Shown piece after piece: positions 8,389 to 17,036 of a DNA stretch of 64,000 nt. The first letter of the stretch is position 1. The number at the start of each line of letters is the position of its first letter. The notes below the pieces were generated by a model. The model had not been told where the DNA came from and did not search any database. It saw only the letters and a program-made list of their open reading frames with translations. The stretch spans positions 44,298 through 108,297 of the forward strand of contig DASPSJ010000069.1 of assembly GCA_035623985.1 (NCBI GenBank). Direction: 5' to 3'. A program made the translations under genes and the position numbers. This stretch comes from DAHUYF01 sp035623985. Lineage in GTDB: Bacteria; Pseudomonadota; Alphaproteobacteria; ATCC43930; CGMCC-115725.

Positions 8389-9561
8389 TCAGGGGCCGTC
8401 GATGCCGCCGAACAGCACCCAGGTCTCGCCGTTAAAGCGCGAGAGCCGGAGCTGGCGGATGGGGAAGAAATTGTCCGGCGCGGTGTCGACCGCGATGCCG
8501 GGCAGCAGCATCGGCAGCTCGAGATGCCTGAGGTTTGCGGCTTGGCGCATGATGTTCTCGCGGCTGACATCGTCGCCGCATTGGCGCAGCACCTCAGCGA
8601 AGGTCATGGCGATGCTGTAGCCGCCCGCGGCGCCGGCGTCGGAGACGTCGACGTTCGGGAGATAGTCTTTCATGAAGGCCAGGAAATCCTGCATGCCCTT
8701 GTCGTTCTCCCAGGTAGGGTCGGTCGTATCCTTGAGATAGCGCGCCGAAATGATGCCCTTGGCGCGCTCGACGCCGGCGGGCTTGAGCACCGTGCCGATC
8801 GATGCGCCGATGCTGGTTACGAACTGCAGCGGCTTCCAGCCGATGTCATAAGCCTTGCGGATCGCCTGGGCCGCGAATTTCTGCGTGGTGACGTTGAGAA
8901 ACACCGTGGCATCCGAGGCTTGCAGGCTGACGATCTGCGAATCGACCGTGGGGTCGCTGGTCTCATAGGTCGTTTCCGCGATGATGTACCGGGCGGCATC
9001 GGCGCCGAGCCCGTCCTTGAAGCCTTTCACGTAGTCGCGCCCGAAATCATCGTTCTGGTAGAGGATGGCGATCTTGGGATCCGGTACGTGCTCCAGCGTA
9101 TAGCGGGTGAAGGCGCGTCCCTCGGACTGGTAAGTCGGCTGCCATCCCATGGTCCAGGGGAAATGCTGGGGATCGCCCCATTTGGTGGCGCCGGATGAAA
9201 TGAAGAGCTGCGGCACTTTTGCCTGGTTGAGGTACTTCTGCACGGCCGAGTTGGTGGGCGTGCCGACCGTCCCGACGATGGCGAGCACGTGCTCCTCCTC
9301 CACCAGCCGGCGCGTCTCGTCGATGGTCTTGGGCGGGCTATAGCCGTCATCGTGCGAGATCAGCGTGATCCTGCGCCCATGGACGCCCCCGCGCGCGTTG
9401 AGCATGTCGTAATAAGCGCGCTCGGCCAAGCCGAAGGTGCCGGCGGCGGAGACCGGACCGCTATAAGGCATGGTCTGGCCGATCTTGACCTCGTCCTCGC
9501 CCGCCGCCGGGCGCACCGCGAGCAGAAGCAGTGCCGCGATAACCGCTTGTGCCGTCCTCAT
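8389..9561 (-). CDS. Periplasmic branched-chain amino-acid-type ABC substrate-binding protein
   Basis: The 390-residue protein starts with a signal peptide (MRTAQAVIAALLLLAVRPAAG, cleavage near GED) and then IGQTMPYSGPVSAAG, the classic opening of LivK-type (Peripla_BP_6) binding proteins. Further family hallmarks are SHDDGYSPPKTIDETRRLVEE, IVGTVGTPTN and ILYQNDDFGRDYVKGFKDGL. It would present a small ligand to an inner-membrane ABC permease, but no permease or ATPase gene is adjacent, so it is an orphan binding protein. The start at 9561 is chosen because it places the signal peptide at the N-terminus; longer upstream frames add Arg/Gly-rich residues. It lies downstream of the molybdenum hydroxylase genes in the same orientation and could deliver related compounds, but that is only context. 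Confidence 0.85.
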   Translation of the reverse strand: MRTAQAVIAALLLLAVRPAAGEDEVKIGQTMPYSGPVSAAGTFGLAERAYYDMLNARGGVHGRRITLISHDDGYSPPKTIDETRRLVEEEHVLAIVGTVGTPTNSAVQKYLNQAKVPQLFISSGATKWGDPQHFPWTMGWQPTYQSEGRAFTRYTLEHVPDPKIAILYQNDDFGRDYVKGFKDGLGADAARYIIAETTYETSDPTVDSQIVSLQASDATVFLNVTTQKFAAQAIRKAYDIGWKPLQFVTSIGASIGTVLKPAGVERAKGIISARYLKDTTDPTWENDKGMQDFLAFMKDYLPNVDVSDAGAAGGYSIAMTFAEVLRQCGDDVSRENIMRQAANLRHLELPMLLPGIAVDTAPDNFFPIRQLRLSRFNGETWVLFGGIDGP

Positions 9562-9669
9562 CCGCCTTGTGCCGCTCTCAAGGGCAATCGAAGGGCCGCC
9601 ATGGATTTCTAATCCACGATCCGAGCATGCCGCAACAGCGGCAGGCCCGGGACGCGGCACGCCCGCCGC

Positions 9670-10593
9670 TCAGCCGACGAGCCGTTCGAGCAGATGGCGG
9701 ACCAGCCCTTTCATCAGATCGAGCTTGTAGCCGGTCATCGGCAACGGCCTGGCGCCTGCCGTCGCCTGCTCGGCGATCGCCGCCATCGTCGATGCGCTCG
9801 CGGCGGCGCCCTCACCGATCGCCTCGGCGGCGGACAAGCGAAGCGGCACCGGCGCCACGCCGCCCGCGGCAAGGCGGAGAAGCTGGAACGATCCGCCCGA
9901 GATCACCGTCCGCGCGACGATTTCGACCAGCGGCCATTCGGCATGGGTCCGGCCGATCGCCCGCTGATAGAGCGCCCGCTCGTTCGCAAGCGGCGGCGAA
10001 AGCGCAATGCTCTCGATGATTTCGCCGGGGCGAAGGGCGTTGTCGGCGGTGCCGGCAGAGCCGTCGCCGAGCAGCTCGGGGATCGAGAGCGCCGGCCGTC
10101 GATCTGTCCTGACAACCCCGTCATAAGCCAGCAGCGCCGCCGCCATGGTCGAGGGATGGGGCGCCACGCAGGGGCCCAGATCGAAGGCAACGCCGTGGAG
10201 GTGATTGCCGCGGCGGGCGGGACAGTCGGAGCCGCCCTTCTTCAAGCAGGAGACGTGCGGATGGCGGTAATACCAGCACCGCGAATGCTGCGCGAGATTG
10301 CCGCCCAGCGTCGCGAGGTGCCGCAGCTGGGGCGTTGCCAATCCACCGGCCGCCGCCGCAAAGCCGGGATAGGCGGCGATGATTTGCCTGTCGCCCGCGA
10401 TCGCGGCAATCGTCGTGGCGGCGCCGATGCGCGCCGCGCCATCGGCGCCCCAGGCGATGCCGGTCATCCCGGCCGAGGGGATCAAATCGATCAGCGGTCC
10501 CGCCGAGACGCCGCTGCGGCGGCGTTCCGAGACGTCGGTGCCGCCGGCGCGCAGCTCGGCCGCGCTGCTGCCGGCCATGGTCGCGGCGCTCAT
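9670..10593 (-). CDS. Molybdenum hydroxylase FAD subunit with PaoB-type 4Fe-4S loop
   Basis: The 307-residue protein has the FAD-binding signatures of xanthine dehydrogenase/CO dehydrogenase medium subunits: AGGTD near the N-terminus and ATLGGNLAQ, followed by a Cys-rich loop (SRCWYYRH, VSCLKKGG, DCPARRG, LGPCVAPHPST). That loop matches the extra [4Fe-4S]-binding segment of the E. coli aldehyde oxidoreductase PaoB and is absent from ordinary CoxM-type subunits. It would pass electrons from the Fe-S clusters to an external acceptor. Its ATG overlaps the end of the upstream fused subunit by 4 nt, so the two are co-translated. Function: oxidation of aldehydes or aromatic heterocycles; the exact substrate is not visible. 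Confidence 0.85.
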   Translation of the reverse strand: MSAATMAGSSAAELRAGGTDVSERRRSGVSAGPLIDLIPSAGMTGIAWGADGAARIGAATTIAAIAGDRQIIAAYPGFAAAAGGLATPQLRHLATLGGNLAQHSRCWYYRHPHVSCLKKGGSDCPARRGNHLHGVAFDLGPCVAPHPSTMAAALLAYDGVVRTDRRPALSIPELLGDGSAGTADNALRPGEIIESIALSPPLANERALYQRAIGRTHAEWPLVEIVARTVISGGSFQLLRLAAGGVAPVPLRLSAAEAIGEGAAASASTMAAIAEQATAGARPLPMTGYKLDLMKGLVRHLLERLVG

Positions 10594-13274
10594 GGTGTCT
10601 CCCGTCGGTTCAACAGGTGGAGCAGGCGATCGGGCCGTATCGGAAGCTCATGGGGCCGCATGCCGGTCGCATGACGAACGGCGTTGGCGATCGCCGCAGC
10701 GGTCGGCACCGTCGACACTTCGCCGATGCCGACGCTGCCGCCGGCGACATGATCGAAGCCGCCTTCATCGAAATGCACGTCGATCATCGGCGTATCGGCG
10801 ATGCCGGGAATGCGATAATCCTCGAGGCCGCCGGTGAGGACAAGGCCGCTCTCAGGATCGACCTCGCGCGCTTCATAGAGCGCGTAACCGATGCCCTGAA
10901 TGACGGAGCCGGCGGCCTGGCTGCGGGCGGGCTCGTAAGCGGCGATCTTGCCGGCGGCAATGCCGGTGTGGACGTTGAGCACCCGGACCTGGCCGAGCCA
11001 GGTATCGACCTCGACCTCGATCACCTGCACGCAGCTCGGCACGCCCGCGCCGACGGCAACCCTCGAGAATCGCCGCATCATCCAGCCGAAGACAGCGCCC
11101 ATGAAGCCGGCATCCCGGAGCGGCGAGGTGATTCCGGGGGCGGTGCGTTTATCGTCCTCGGCGCGTGTCGCCGTGACGCGCAGGTCGGGCGAGGCGGCGA
11201 CGAGCTCGCGCCAAGGAGCGTTCGAGCCGGGCGTCGGCGCGTCTTTGGCGGTACGGCGGATCTCGGCCTTGAGCTTCTGAAGCGCCGCCAGCATCGGCGG
11301 CACGATCGATGCCGTGGTGCGGCTGCCGCCGGACCCCGGCCCCTCCGGCAACGCCGAATCTCCGATACGCACCTCAATTTCGTCGGGGTCGAGCCCGAGG
11401 TCGCGCGCCACCGTATTGGCAATCACGGTACGGCTGCCGGTCCCGATGTCCTGCACGGCAACGCTGGCGACGACGCGGCGATTTTCAATTGCCAGCTCGA
11501 CCGTCGAGCCGAGTTGCCAGAGATAGAGCCAATAGCCCGCGGCAACGCCGATGCCGCGGCGAAAACGGCCCGCCGGCGACGGCGCCGCCCTGTTGCGCCA
11601 GAGGTCGAGGCCCGCGGCCCAATCGTAAAGCCGTTGCCGGTTCGGGTTCGGATCCCATCGCTTGCGCAAGGCAATCGGATCGAGATCGAGGCGAAGCGCC
11701 GCCTCGTCGACCGCCTGCTCCAGCGCGAAGGCCATCGGCGGCCCGCCGGGACCGCGGAAGGGCGTGCCCGGCGGCAGGTTGCTGACGACGTCGAAATCCG
11801 CGAGATGTTTCGCCTCCGCCGGATATATCAGGCGCGCGAGCCCGGCGATGATCGAGTTCACCGCCGCGCCCGTATCGGCATAAGCGTCGAGCGTCAGCGC
11901 CTTGAGCCGCCCCTCGCGCGTCGCCAGCAGCGAGAGCTTGATCTCGGCCGCGGGCCGGTAGCCGGTGACGGATTGCTCCTCCTGCCGATCGAAGGCAACA
12001 CGCACGGGCGCCTTCGCCGCGCGGGCGAGCGCAATCGCCGCAATCGTCTCGCTTCCCAGAGCCCCTTTCGACCCGAAGCCGCCGCCCACATGCTCGGCAA
12101 GCACCCGTACCTTGTCGTGGCCGAGCTTGAATCTCTTCGCGATCAGCTCCTTGAGATGCGCCACGCCCTGGGTGGATACGTACACGGTGAGCCGGTCGCC
12201 GTCGAAGCGGGCGACGGCGGCATGCGGCTCCAGGCAGCTATGCGACTGCGCGGCGGTGCGGAACGTGCCTTCGATCAGCAAGGCGTCCCGGGCGTCGCGC
12301 GCCGTCGCGACCCAGTTCCGCGCCTTTTTCGCTTTATGCGAAAAGGCCGCCGAGGGACCGCGGATGTTCCGCTTCCAGGGCGCCGGCCCGCCCGTGCCCT
12401 CGGACACGTCGCCGGCGTTCTTCCGGCGGCCGGGAAAGACGAGGGGGGCGTCGGGGCGGCGCGCGGCGTCGAGGCCGACGACCGAGGGCAGGCTGTCGCT
12501 CACGATTTTGACGACGCGGAGCGCGGCGAGAGCCGCCTTTCGATCGGTTGCCGCGACCGCGGCGACCGGCTCGCCGACGAAGCGCACGATCCTTTCCTTG
12601 CCGAGCAGCGAGACGGCCGCCTTGACGCCGGGCATGGCGAGCGCCGGCGCGAGATCGAGCGCGAGGATACGCGCATGAGCCGCGCGTGAACGCAGGATGA
12701 GCCCTTCGAGCTGACCGTCGAGACGAACATCGACCGTGTATCGCGCGGCGCCCGTCACTTTCGCTTGCGCCTCGACGCGCGGAGCGACGGCGCCGTCGCC
12801 GTCGAAGCGCCCGGCGCAAGCCTCGGCGACCGCGCGCAGGATATTGAGATAGGCGCCGCACCGGCAGAGATGGCCCGACAAGGCCGCGCCGACCTCGTGG
12901 CGCAGCGGCAAGCTCGCGCCGTTCGTCCCGCGCCAGGCGTCGTGAAACGCCGCGGCGGCGACGATGAAGCCCGGCGTGCAGAACCCGCATTGCAAGGCAT
13001 CGAGCGCCATGAACGCCTTCTGCACGGGATGCAGGCGTTGCGCGCCGATCCCTTCCACCGTCGTGAGGGACTTCTTCGCGGCGGCCTTTGCCGGCAGGAG
13101 GCAACTCGCGACGGGAACGCCGTCGAGCAGCACGGTGCAGGCGCCGCAAACGCCGGCGCCGCAGGCGAGCTTGGTGCCGGTAAGCCCGGGCTTGCCGCGC
13201 AGCACGTCGACGAGCATCGCTTCGGGATCATCGGGCAGACTCTCGATATGGCCGTTGATCGTGGCCTGGCTCAT
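10590..13274 (-). CDS. Fused 2Fe-2S and molybdopterin subunits of an aldehyde/xanthine oxidase-type enzyme
   Basis: The 894-residue product fuses two subunits that are usually separate. Residues about 1-155 carry both [2Fe-2S] sites: CGAGVCGACTVLLDG with a later Cys, then CGFCTPG and CRCG. Residues from about 165 form the Mo-binding subunit, with AHVGGGFGSKG, PFRGPGGPP, QDIGTGSRT, and near the C-terminus GSVGIGEVS, whose Glu is the conserved catalytic base of this family. There is no Tat signal, so the enzyme is probably cytoplasmic. The FeS-Mo fusion resembles the layout of Desulfovibrio aldehyde oxidoreductase, yet here a separate FAD subunit follows. It is preceded by a TetR gene 12 nt upstream, suggesting one regulated operon. 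Confidence 0.9.
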   Translation of the reverse strand: MSQATINGHIESLPDDPEAMLVDVLRGKPGLTGTKLACGAGVCGACTVLLDGVPVASCLLPAKAAAKKSLTTVEGIGAQRLHPVQKAFMALDALQCGFCTPGFIVAAAAFHDAWRGTNGASLPLRHEVGAALSGHLCRCGAYLNILRAVAEACAGRFDGDGAVAPRVEAQAKVTGAARYTVDVRLDGQLEGLILRSRAAHARILALDLAPALAMPGVKAAVSLLGKERIVRFVGEPVAAVAATDRKAALAALRVVKIVSDSLPSVVGLDAARRPDAPLVFPGRRKNAGDVSEGTGGPAPWKRNIRGPSAAFSHKAKKARNWVATARDARDALLIEGTFRTAAQSHSCLEPHAAVARFDGDRLTVYVSTQGVAHLKELIAKRFKLGHDKVRVLAEHVGGGFGSKGALGSETIAAIALARAAKAPVRVAFDRQEEQSVTGYRPAAEIKLSLLATREGRLKALTLDAYADTGAAVNSIIAGLARLIYPAEAKHLADFDVVSNLPPGTPFRGPGGPPMAFALEQAVDEAALRLDLDPIALRKRWDPNPNRQRLYDWAAGLDLWRNRAAPSPAGRFRRGIGVAAGYWLYLWQLGSTVELAIENRRVVASVAVQDIGTGSRTVIANTVARDLGLDPDEIEVRIGDSALPEGPGSGGSRTTASIVPPMLAALQKLKAEIRRTAKDAPTPGSNAPWRELVAASPDLRVTATRAEDDKRTAPGITSPLRDAGFMGAVFGWMMRRFSRVAVGAGVPSCVQVIEVEVDTWLGQVRVLNVHTGIAAGKIAAYEPARSQAAGSVIQGIGYALYEAREVDPESGLVLTGGLEDYRIPGIADTPMIDVHFDEGGFDHVAGGSVGIGEVSTVPTAAAIANAVRHATGMRPHELPIRPDRLLHLLNRRETP

Positions 13275-13286
13275 CGGCGTGCTCCT

Positions 13287-13967
13287 TCACTTGCGAGAGC
13301 GGGATTGGCGCGCGGGAGATCTACGGCCGCGCTTCTTGCCGTTGCGGGATCTCGTCGCAGCCGCGGCCCTGGTGCGCGCGCGCCCCGCCGGCGGTTCGAC
13401 GGCCCCCCTTACGATCAGCCGGACCATCCGGCCGAGATCGTCCAGCGCGCCGGCGTCGAGCCGAAGATCGTTGAAGCTTCGAATCGCGAGATGAACGGAG
13501 CGCGCGAGATCAAGCGCGGTCATTCCATCGCGCAGTCGCAATCCTTGCGCGGCGCTTACCCGATCGATGGTCTCGACATGCAGGCCGATATTGTTCTCGA
13601 TGAAAGCCTGATTGAGGTCCCTGGTCTGGATCTGGCGCTCGGAAAGCAGCTCGTCGGCCTGGGAGGTCTCCTTGAGGCACTCGACGATGTAGCGGAAGCG
13701 GGCGTCGATCTGCGCGGCGAGAATGTCCGCCAGGTCCCGGCCCGCGGCTTCGCTCTCCCGGCCGGCTTCGACCTCGGCCTCGAAAGCGCCTTCGTGCAGC
13801 GCCTCGACGGTGGCCCGAAACAGCGCCTCCTTGCTCTTGAAATGATGATAGACCGCCTGCCGCGTCAGCCCGGCTTCCCGGGCGACCTGATCCATGGCGG
13901 CGCGCCGGAAGCCGAACCGGGCGAAGACCTCCATGGCCGCGTCCAGGATGCGGTCCCGCGTGCTCAT
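13287..13967 (-). CDS. TetR/AcrR-family transcriptional regulator
   Basis: The N-terminal 60 residues are a TetR helix-turn-helix (MSTRDRILDAAMEVFARFGF, then AGLTRQAVYHHFKSKEALF). The remaining ligand-binding domain is helical, and the last 35 residues are an Arg/Lys/Ala-rich tail ending RQSRSRK, which may add nonspecific DNA contacts. It is first in a minus-strand operon with the molybdenum hydroxylase genes and the binding protein further on, so it probably controls them and itself. A palindrome at 13977-14001 lies 10 nt upstream of the start and overlaps a promoter-like sequence, consistent with autorepression. The effector is unknown, presumably an aldehyde or heterocyclic substrate of the enzyme. 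Confidence 0.88.
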   Translation of the reverse strand: MSTRDRILDAAMEVFARFGFRRAAMDQVAREAGLTRQAVYHHFKSKEALFRATVEALHEGAFEAEVEAGRESEAAGRDLADILAAQIDARFRYIVECLKETSQADELLSERQIQTRDLNQAFIENNIGLHVETIDRVSAAQGLRLRDGMTALDLARSVHLAIRSFNDLRLDAGALDDLGRMVRLIVRGAVEPPAGRARTRAAAATRSRNGKKRGRRSPARQSRSRK

Positions 13968-13976
13968 TGGACAATT

Positions 13977-14001
13977 TTGACAAGAATTGATGAATTGTCA
14001 A
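13977..14001. promoter_or_regulatory. Candidate TetR operator overlapping its promoter
   Basis: A perfect inverted repeat TTGACAA ... TTGTCAA with an 11-nt spacer stands just upstream of the TetR start codon. Read on the minus strand, the outer arm supplies a -35-like TTGACA and 16 nt later CAAAAT serves as a weak -10, so repressor binding would block its own promoter. Palindrome and position are seen; the binding protein is inferred. Confidence 0.5.
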
Positions 14002-14140
14002 CGCCGCGGCCGGCGGCGCACCGGCCCCGGGGCTCCCCCGATCCCGGCTTCATCGCTTTGCGGAACGCGCTTCGCCGGACTCCGGCCGGGCGGAGCGATG
14101 AAGCGGTCGATTTATGGCAACCTTCGGCGCCGCTACGCGC

Positions 14141-14593
14141 TTAGGGCCGGACGTAGCTCCAGCCCTCTTCTTGAAGCTCCATGAGGCGCACGATCCCCGC
14201 CGGCACGAGACGCGCCCCGTCGATCAGCGCGATCTCCCTGCCCTCGGCTTTCTGCATCGCCTGCAGCGTGTTGTTGCAGCCGCTGAGCACCATGCGCGGC
14301 AGCTTCTCGCGGATTTCCGCGATCCGCTCCTTCACCGGCGAGGTGTCGGCGCGCAGCATGGTCAGCCCCGGACCATAGGCGACGAGCTCGATGGCGATCT
14401 CCTGTCCGCGCTGGGCGTAGTAGGAGGCGGCATTGGACGCGTTGCCGAGCGCCATGGTCATCACGGCGGGATCGTTCTGATCCACATGCAGCGCCAAACG
14501 GTGGGGCGTCGGCCGCGCGGCTTCGCCGCGAGCCGGCGTGACAGCGCCTCCCAGCGCCGCGAGCATCGCGCCAATCATGCTTCTGCGCTGCAT
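14141..14593 (-). CDS. Exported DsrE/DsrF-like protein
   Basis: This 150-residue protein has an N-terminal signal (MQRRSMIGAMLAALGGAVTPA, with a twin Arg) followed by a compact alpha/beta DsrE-type domain: HRLALHVDQNDP, ALGNASNAASYY, VAYGPGLTML, and a single conserved-looking Cys in LSGCNNTLQAM. DsrE-fold proteins take part in sulfur relay, but exported single-domain members of this type are mostly uncharacterised. It stands alone, with about 690 nt of noncoding DNA between it and frdA. The fold is judged from the strand/helix pattern and the GC-N Cys position; the role is unknown. Confidence 0.7.
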   Translation of the reverse strand: MQRRSMIGAMLAALGGAVTPARGEAARPTPHRLALHVDQNDPAVMTMALGNASNAASYYAQRGQEIAIELVAYGPGLTMLRADTSPVKERIAEIREKLPRMVLSGCNNTLQAMQKAEGREIALIDGARLVPAGIVRLMELQEEGWSYVRP

Positions 14594-15142
14594 CGCGAGC
14601 CTCCCTTCGCAGCGTCATCCTAGCGCGAAGCGCGAGGTTCCCATAGCAGAAGCACCCGCCGAGCGTCGCCCGCGTTCCGTCGATGTCCCCGCCCTTGGAC
14701 CCGCAGGGTAGAGAAGGTCGCGACGAACGATCCGTTCGATCGCGTCGCGATCGAGATCAAGCGGGGCCGGCCAGCGAGCGATCGGCCGGACTGCCGGGGC
14801 CAACCGACGGATCCGCGATCGCCGGTGCTAGGGTTGGGCCGACACCGTGATGTCGTTGGCGTTGTCGTCGGCCGCGGCAAAATTGAAAGGGGCGCCGGCG
14901 GTGAGCACGGTGGCCAGTCCGAAGGCGCTTCCTCCGGCGATGGCTCGACGCTCCGAGCGGCGCGTTGGCAATCTCGGAATTGCGCGGACTGCGCATTGCA
15001 TCGCGCGCAAGCGGCGGCGCTGGCGCTGCGTCCGACGGCGACGGACCATATCCCCTCATCGCGCCCGGTTGACGCAATCGATCGTCTTCGCCAGGCAGGG
15101 TCGAGAATGGACGGCGCGAGCGCTCAGATGCCAGGGCACTCG
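14594..15142. other. Intergenic stretch between dsrE-like gene and the FNR box
   Basis: No convincing gene is seen in about 550 nt. A minus-strand frame of 73 codons (14828-15049) has a hydrophobic Ala/Gly patch but no family signature and no good ribosome-binding site. Direct CpG-rich sequence shows no hairpin followed by a T-tract. Confidence 0.4.
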
Positions 15143-15183
15143 TTGATCTGGGTCAATGTTCGTCCGCGGCTTTCCCCTACCCT
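15143..15183 (+). promoter_or_regulatory. FNR/FixK-type box and class II promoter for frdABCD-rquA
   Basis: TTGATCTGGGTCAA at 15143-15156 is a full match to the alphaproteobacterial FNR/FixK consensus TTGAT-N4-RTCAA. A -10-like TACCCT at 15178-15183 is centred 31 nt downstream of the box centre, the spacing expected when the activator sits at about -41.5. This predicts activation of fumarate reductase and rhodoquinone synthesis under oxygen limitation. The start codon follows about 100 nt later. Box is seen; binding is inferred. Confidence 0.8.
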
Positions 15184-15284
15184 GCCATGCGATTACGATG
15201 CACTTGCCGGCCGGCGGAGGACGGTCTATCACGGATAAATCTGGTGGGGAGCTTAGCCAAGATGAACCGAAAGGGGTCGTCCCT

Positions 15285-17036
15285 GTGGACGTGATCGTCA
15301 CCGACGTCGCCATCATCGGGGCCGGAGGAGCCGGTCTGCGCGCCGCCATCGCCGCGGCCGAAAGCGACCCTACGCTCGATATTTCGCTGATCTCCAAGGT
15401 CTACCCCATGCGCAGCCACACGGTTGCCGCCGAAGGGGGCGCTGCCGGCGTGATCAAGGACAATGACAGCCTTGACAACCATTTCAACGACACCGTGACC
15501 GGCGGCGACTGGCTGTGCGATCAGGACGCGGTCGAGCTGTTCGTCAATACCGCCCCGCTGGAGCTGCTCCAGATGGAGCATTGGGGCTGTCCCTGGAGCC
15601 GGGAGCCCGACGGCAAGGTCGCGGTGCGGCCGTTCGGCGGCATGAAGATCGAGCGCACCTGGTTTGCCGCGGACAAAACCGGCTTCCACATGCTGCACAC
15701 GCTGTTTCAGACATCGCTGAAATATCCGGCGATCAAGCGCTTCGACGAGTATTATTCCACCGAGCTGCTGGTCGAGGACGGGCGCTGCATCGGCGCCGCG
15801 GCGATCGAGATGCGCTCGGGCCGCATGGTTGCATTCCACGCCAAGGCGGTGATCATCGCCACCGGCGGTTCCGGACGCGTGTTCCCCTTCACCACCAACG
15901 GCGCCATCAAGACCGGCGACGGTATGGCGATGGCCTACCGCGCCGGCGTGCCGCTCAAGGACATGGAGTTCGTCCAATACCACCCCACCGGGCTGCCCGG
16001 CACCGGCATCCTGATCACCGAGGGATCGCGCGGCGAGGGCGGCATCCTGACCAACAAGGACGGCTACCGCTATTTACAGGACTACGATCTCGGCCCGCCC
16101 GATCCCTGGCCGCGCAAGAAGGCCATGGAGCTCGGACCGCGCGATCGCCTGAGCCAGGCCTTCTGGCATGAGCAGCGCAAGGGCCGCACCATCAAGACAC
16201 CCCATGGCGATGTGGTTCATCTCGACATCCGCCAGCTCGGCGAGAAGAAGATCAACGAGCGCCTGCCCATGGTGCGCGAGCTGGCGTCGAGCTATGCGGG
16301 GGTCGATCCGGTTTACGAGCCCATCCCGGTGCGCCCGGTGGTGCATTACACCATGGGCGGCATCCACACCGACATCGACACCGCCACCCCGCTGGCCGGC
16401 CTCTTCGCCGCCGGCGAATGCGCCTGCGTTTCCATTAACGGGGCCAATCGCCTCGGCTCCAATTCGCTGGCCGAGATCCTGGTGTTCGGCGCCCGCGCCG
16501 GGCGCGCCGCCGCGGCTTTCGCCAAGGCGCATCCGCGCGGCGCGGCAAGCGCGGCGAGCGAGCGAGCCGAGGCAGCCGCGCTCCGCGTGCGGGAGCTGTT
16601 CCTGCGCAGCGTCGGCCGCGAATCCGTCTCGGGTCTGCGCATGGCAATGACCGAGACCATGGAAAGCGGCGCGGGGATCTACCGCAGCGCCGACACCTTG
16701 GCGGAGACCTGCCGCGTCCTCGCCGAATTGCGCGTGCGTTTCGGGCAGGTTCAACTCGAGGACCGCAGCAACGTCTTCAACACCAACCTGCTGCAGCTCC
16801 TGGAGCTGGGCTCCATGCTGGACATCGCCGAGGCAATCGCCCATTCGGCGCTCCAACGCACCGAGTCGCGCGGCTCGCATCAGCGCCTCGATCATCCCGC
16901 GCGCGATGACGCGAAGTTCCTCAAGCACAGCCTCGCCACCTATGGCGGCGCCGGCCCGCCTTCCATCAGCTACCGCGACGTGGTAATCACCCGCTCGCAG
17001 CCGGGCAAGCGCGTCTATGGGGGGGCGGCGGCATGA
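15285..17036 (+). CDS. frdA: Fumarate reductase flavoprotein subunit FrdA
   Basis: The 583-residue product begins VDVIVTDVAIIGAGGAGLRAA (FAD-binding Rossmann motif) and has the flavin-attachment region YPMRSHTVAAEGG, HPTGLPGTGILITEGSRGEGG and YTMGGIHTD, and RLGSNSLAEILVFG. It lines up with the anaerobic FrdA type rather than SdhA, which fits the four-subunit frdABCD order. It reduces fumarate to succinate at the cytoplasmic face of the membrane complex. GTG 15285 is preferred because AGGGG at 15272-15276 gives 8 nt spacing and the Rossmann strand starts at residue 7; a longer frame to 15156 would add 43 residues of non-family sequence. The stop overlaps frdB by 4 nt. Confidence 0.95.
   Translation: MDVIVTDVAIIGAGGAGLRAAIAAAESDPTLDISLISKVYPMRSHTVAAEGGAAGVIKDNDSLDNHFNDTVTGGDWLCDQDAVELFVNTAPLELLQMEHWGCPWSREPDGKVAVRPFGGMKIERTWFAADKTGFHMLHTLFQTSLKYPAIKRFDEYYSTELLVEDGRCIGAAAIEMRSGRMVAFHAKAVIIATGGSGRVFPFTTNGAIKTGDGMAMAYRAGVPLKDMEFVQYHPTGLPGTGILITEGSRGEGGILTNKDGYRYLQDYDLGPPDPWPRKKAMELGPRDRLSQAFWHEQRKGRTIKTPHGDVVHLDIRQLGEKKINERLPMVRELASSYAGVDPVYEPIPVRPVVHYTMGGIHTDIDTATPLAGLFAAGECACVSINGANRLGSNSLAEILVFGARAGRAAAAFAKAHPRGAASAASERAEAAALRVRELFLRSVGRESVSGLRMAMTETMESGAGIYRSADTLAETCRVLAELRVRFGQVQLEDRSNVFNTNLLQLLELGSMLDIAEAIAHSALQRTESRGSHQRLDHPARDDAKFLKHSLATYGGAGPPSISYRDVVITRSQPGKRVYGGAAA

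Noticed and set aside
10617..12689. 690-codon open frame on the plus strand opposite the molybdenum hydroxylase
   Set aside because: Arg/Gly/Asp-rich sequence without family features; it is the complement of a motif-rich gene in GC-rich DNA.
14828..15049. 73-codon minus-strand frame with a hydrophobic patch
   Set aside because: No ribosome-binding site, no family, and an Arg-rich N-terminus typical of chance frames.
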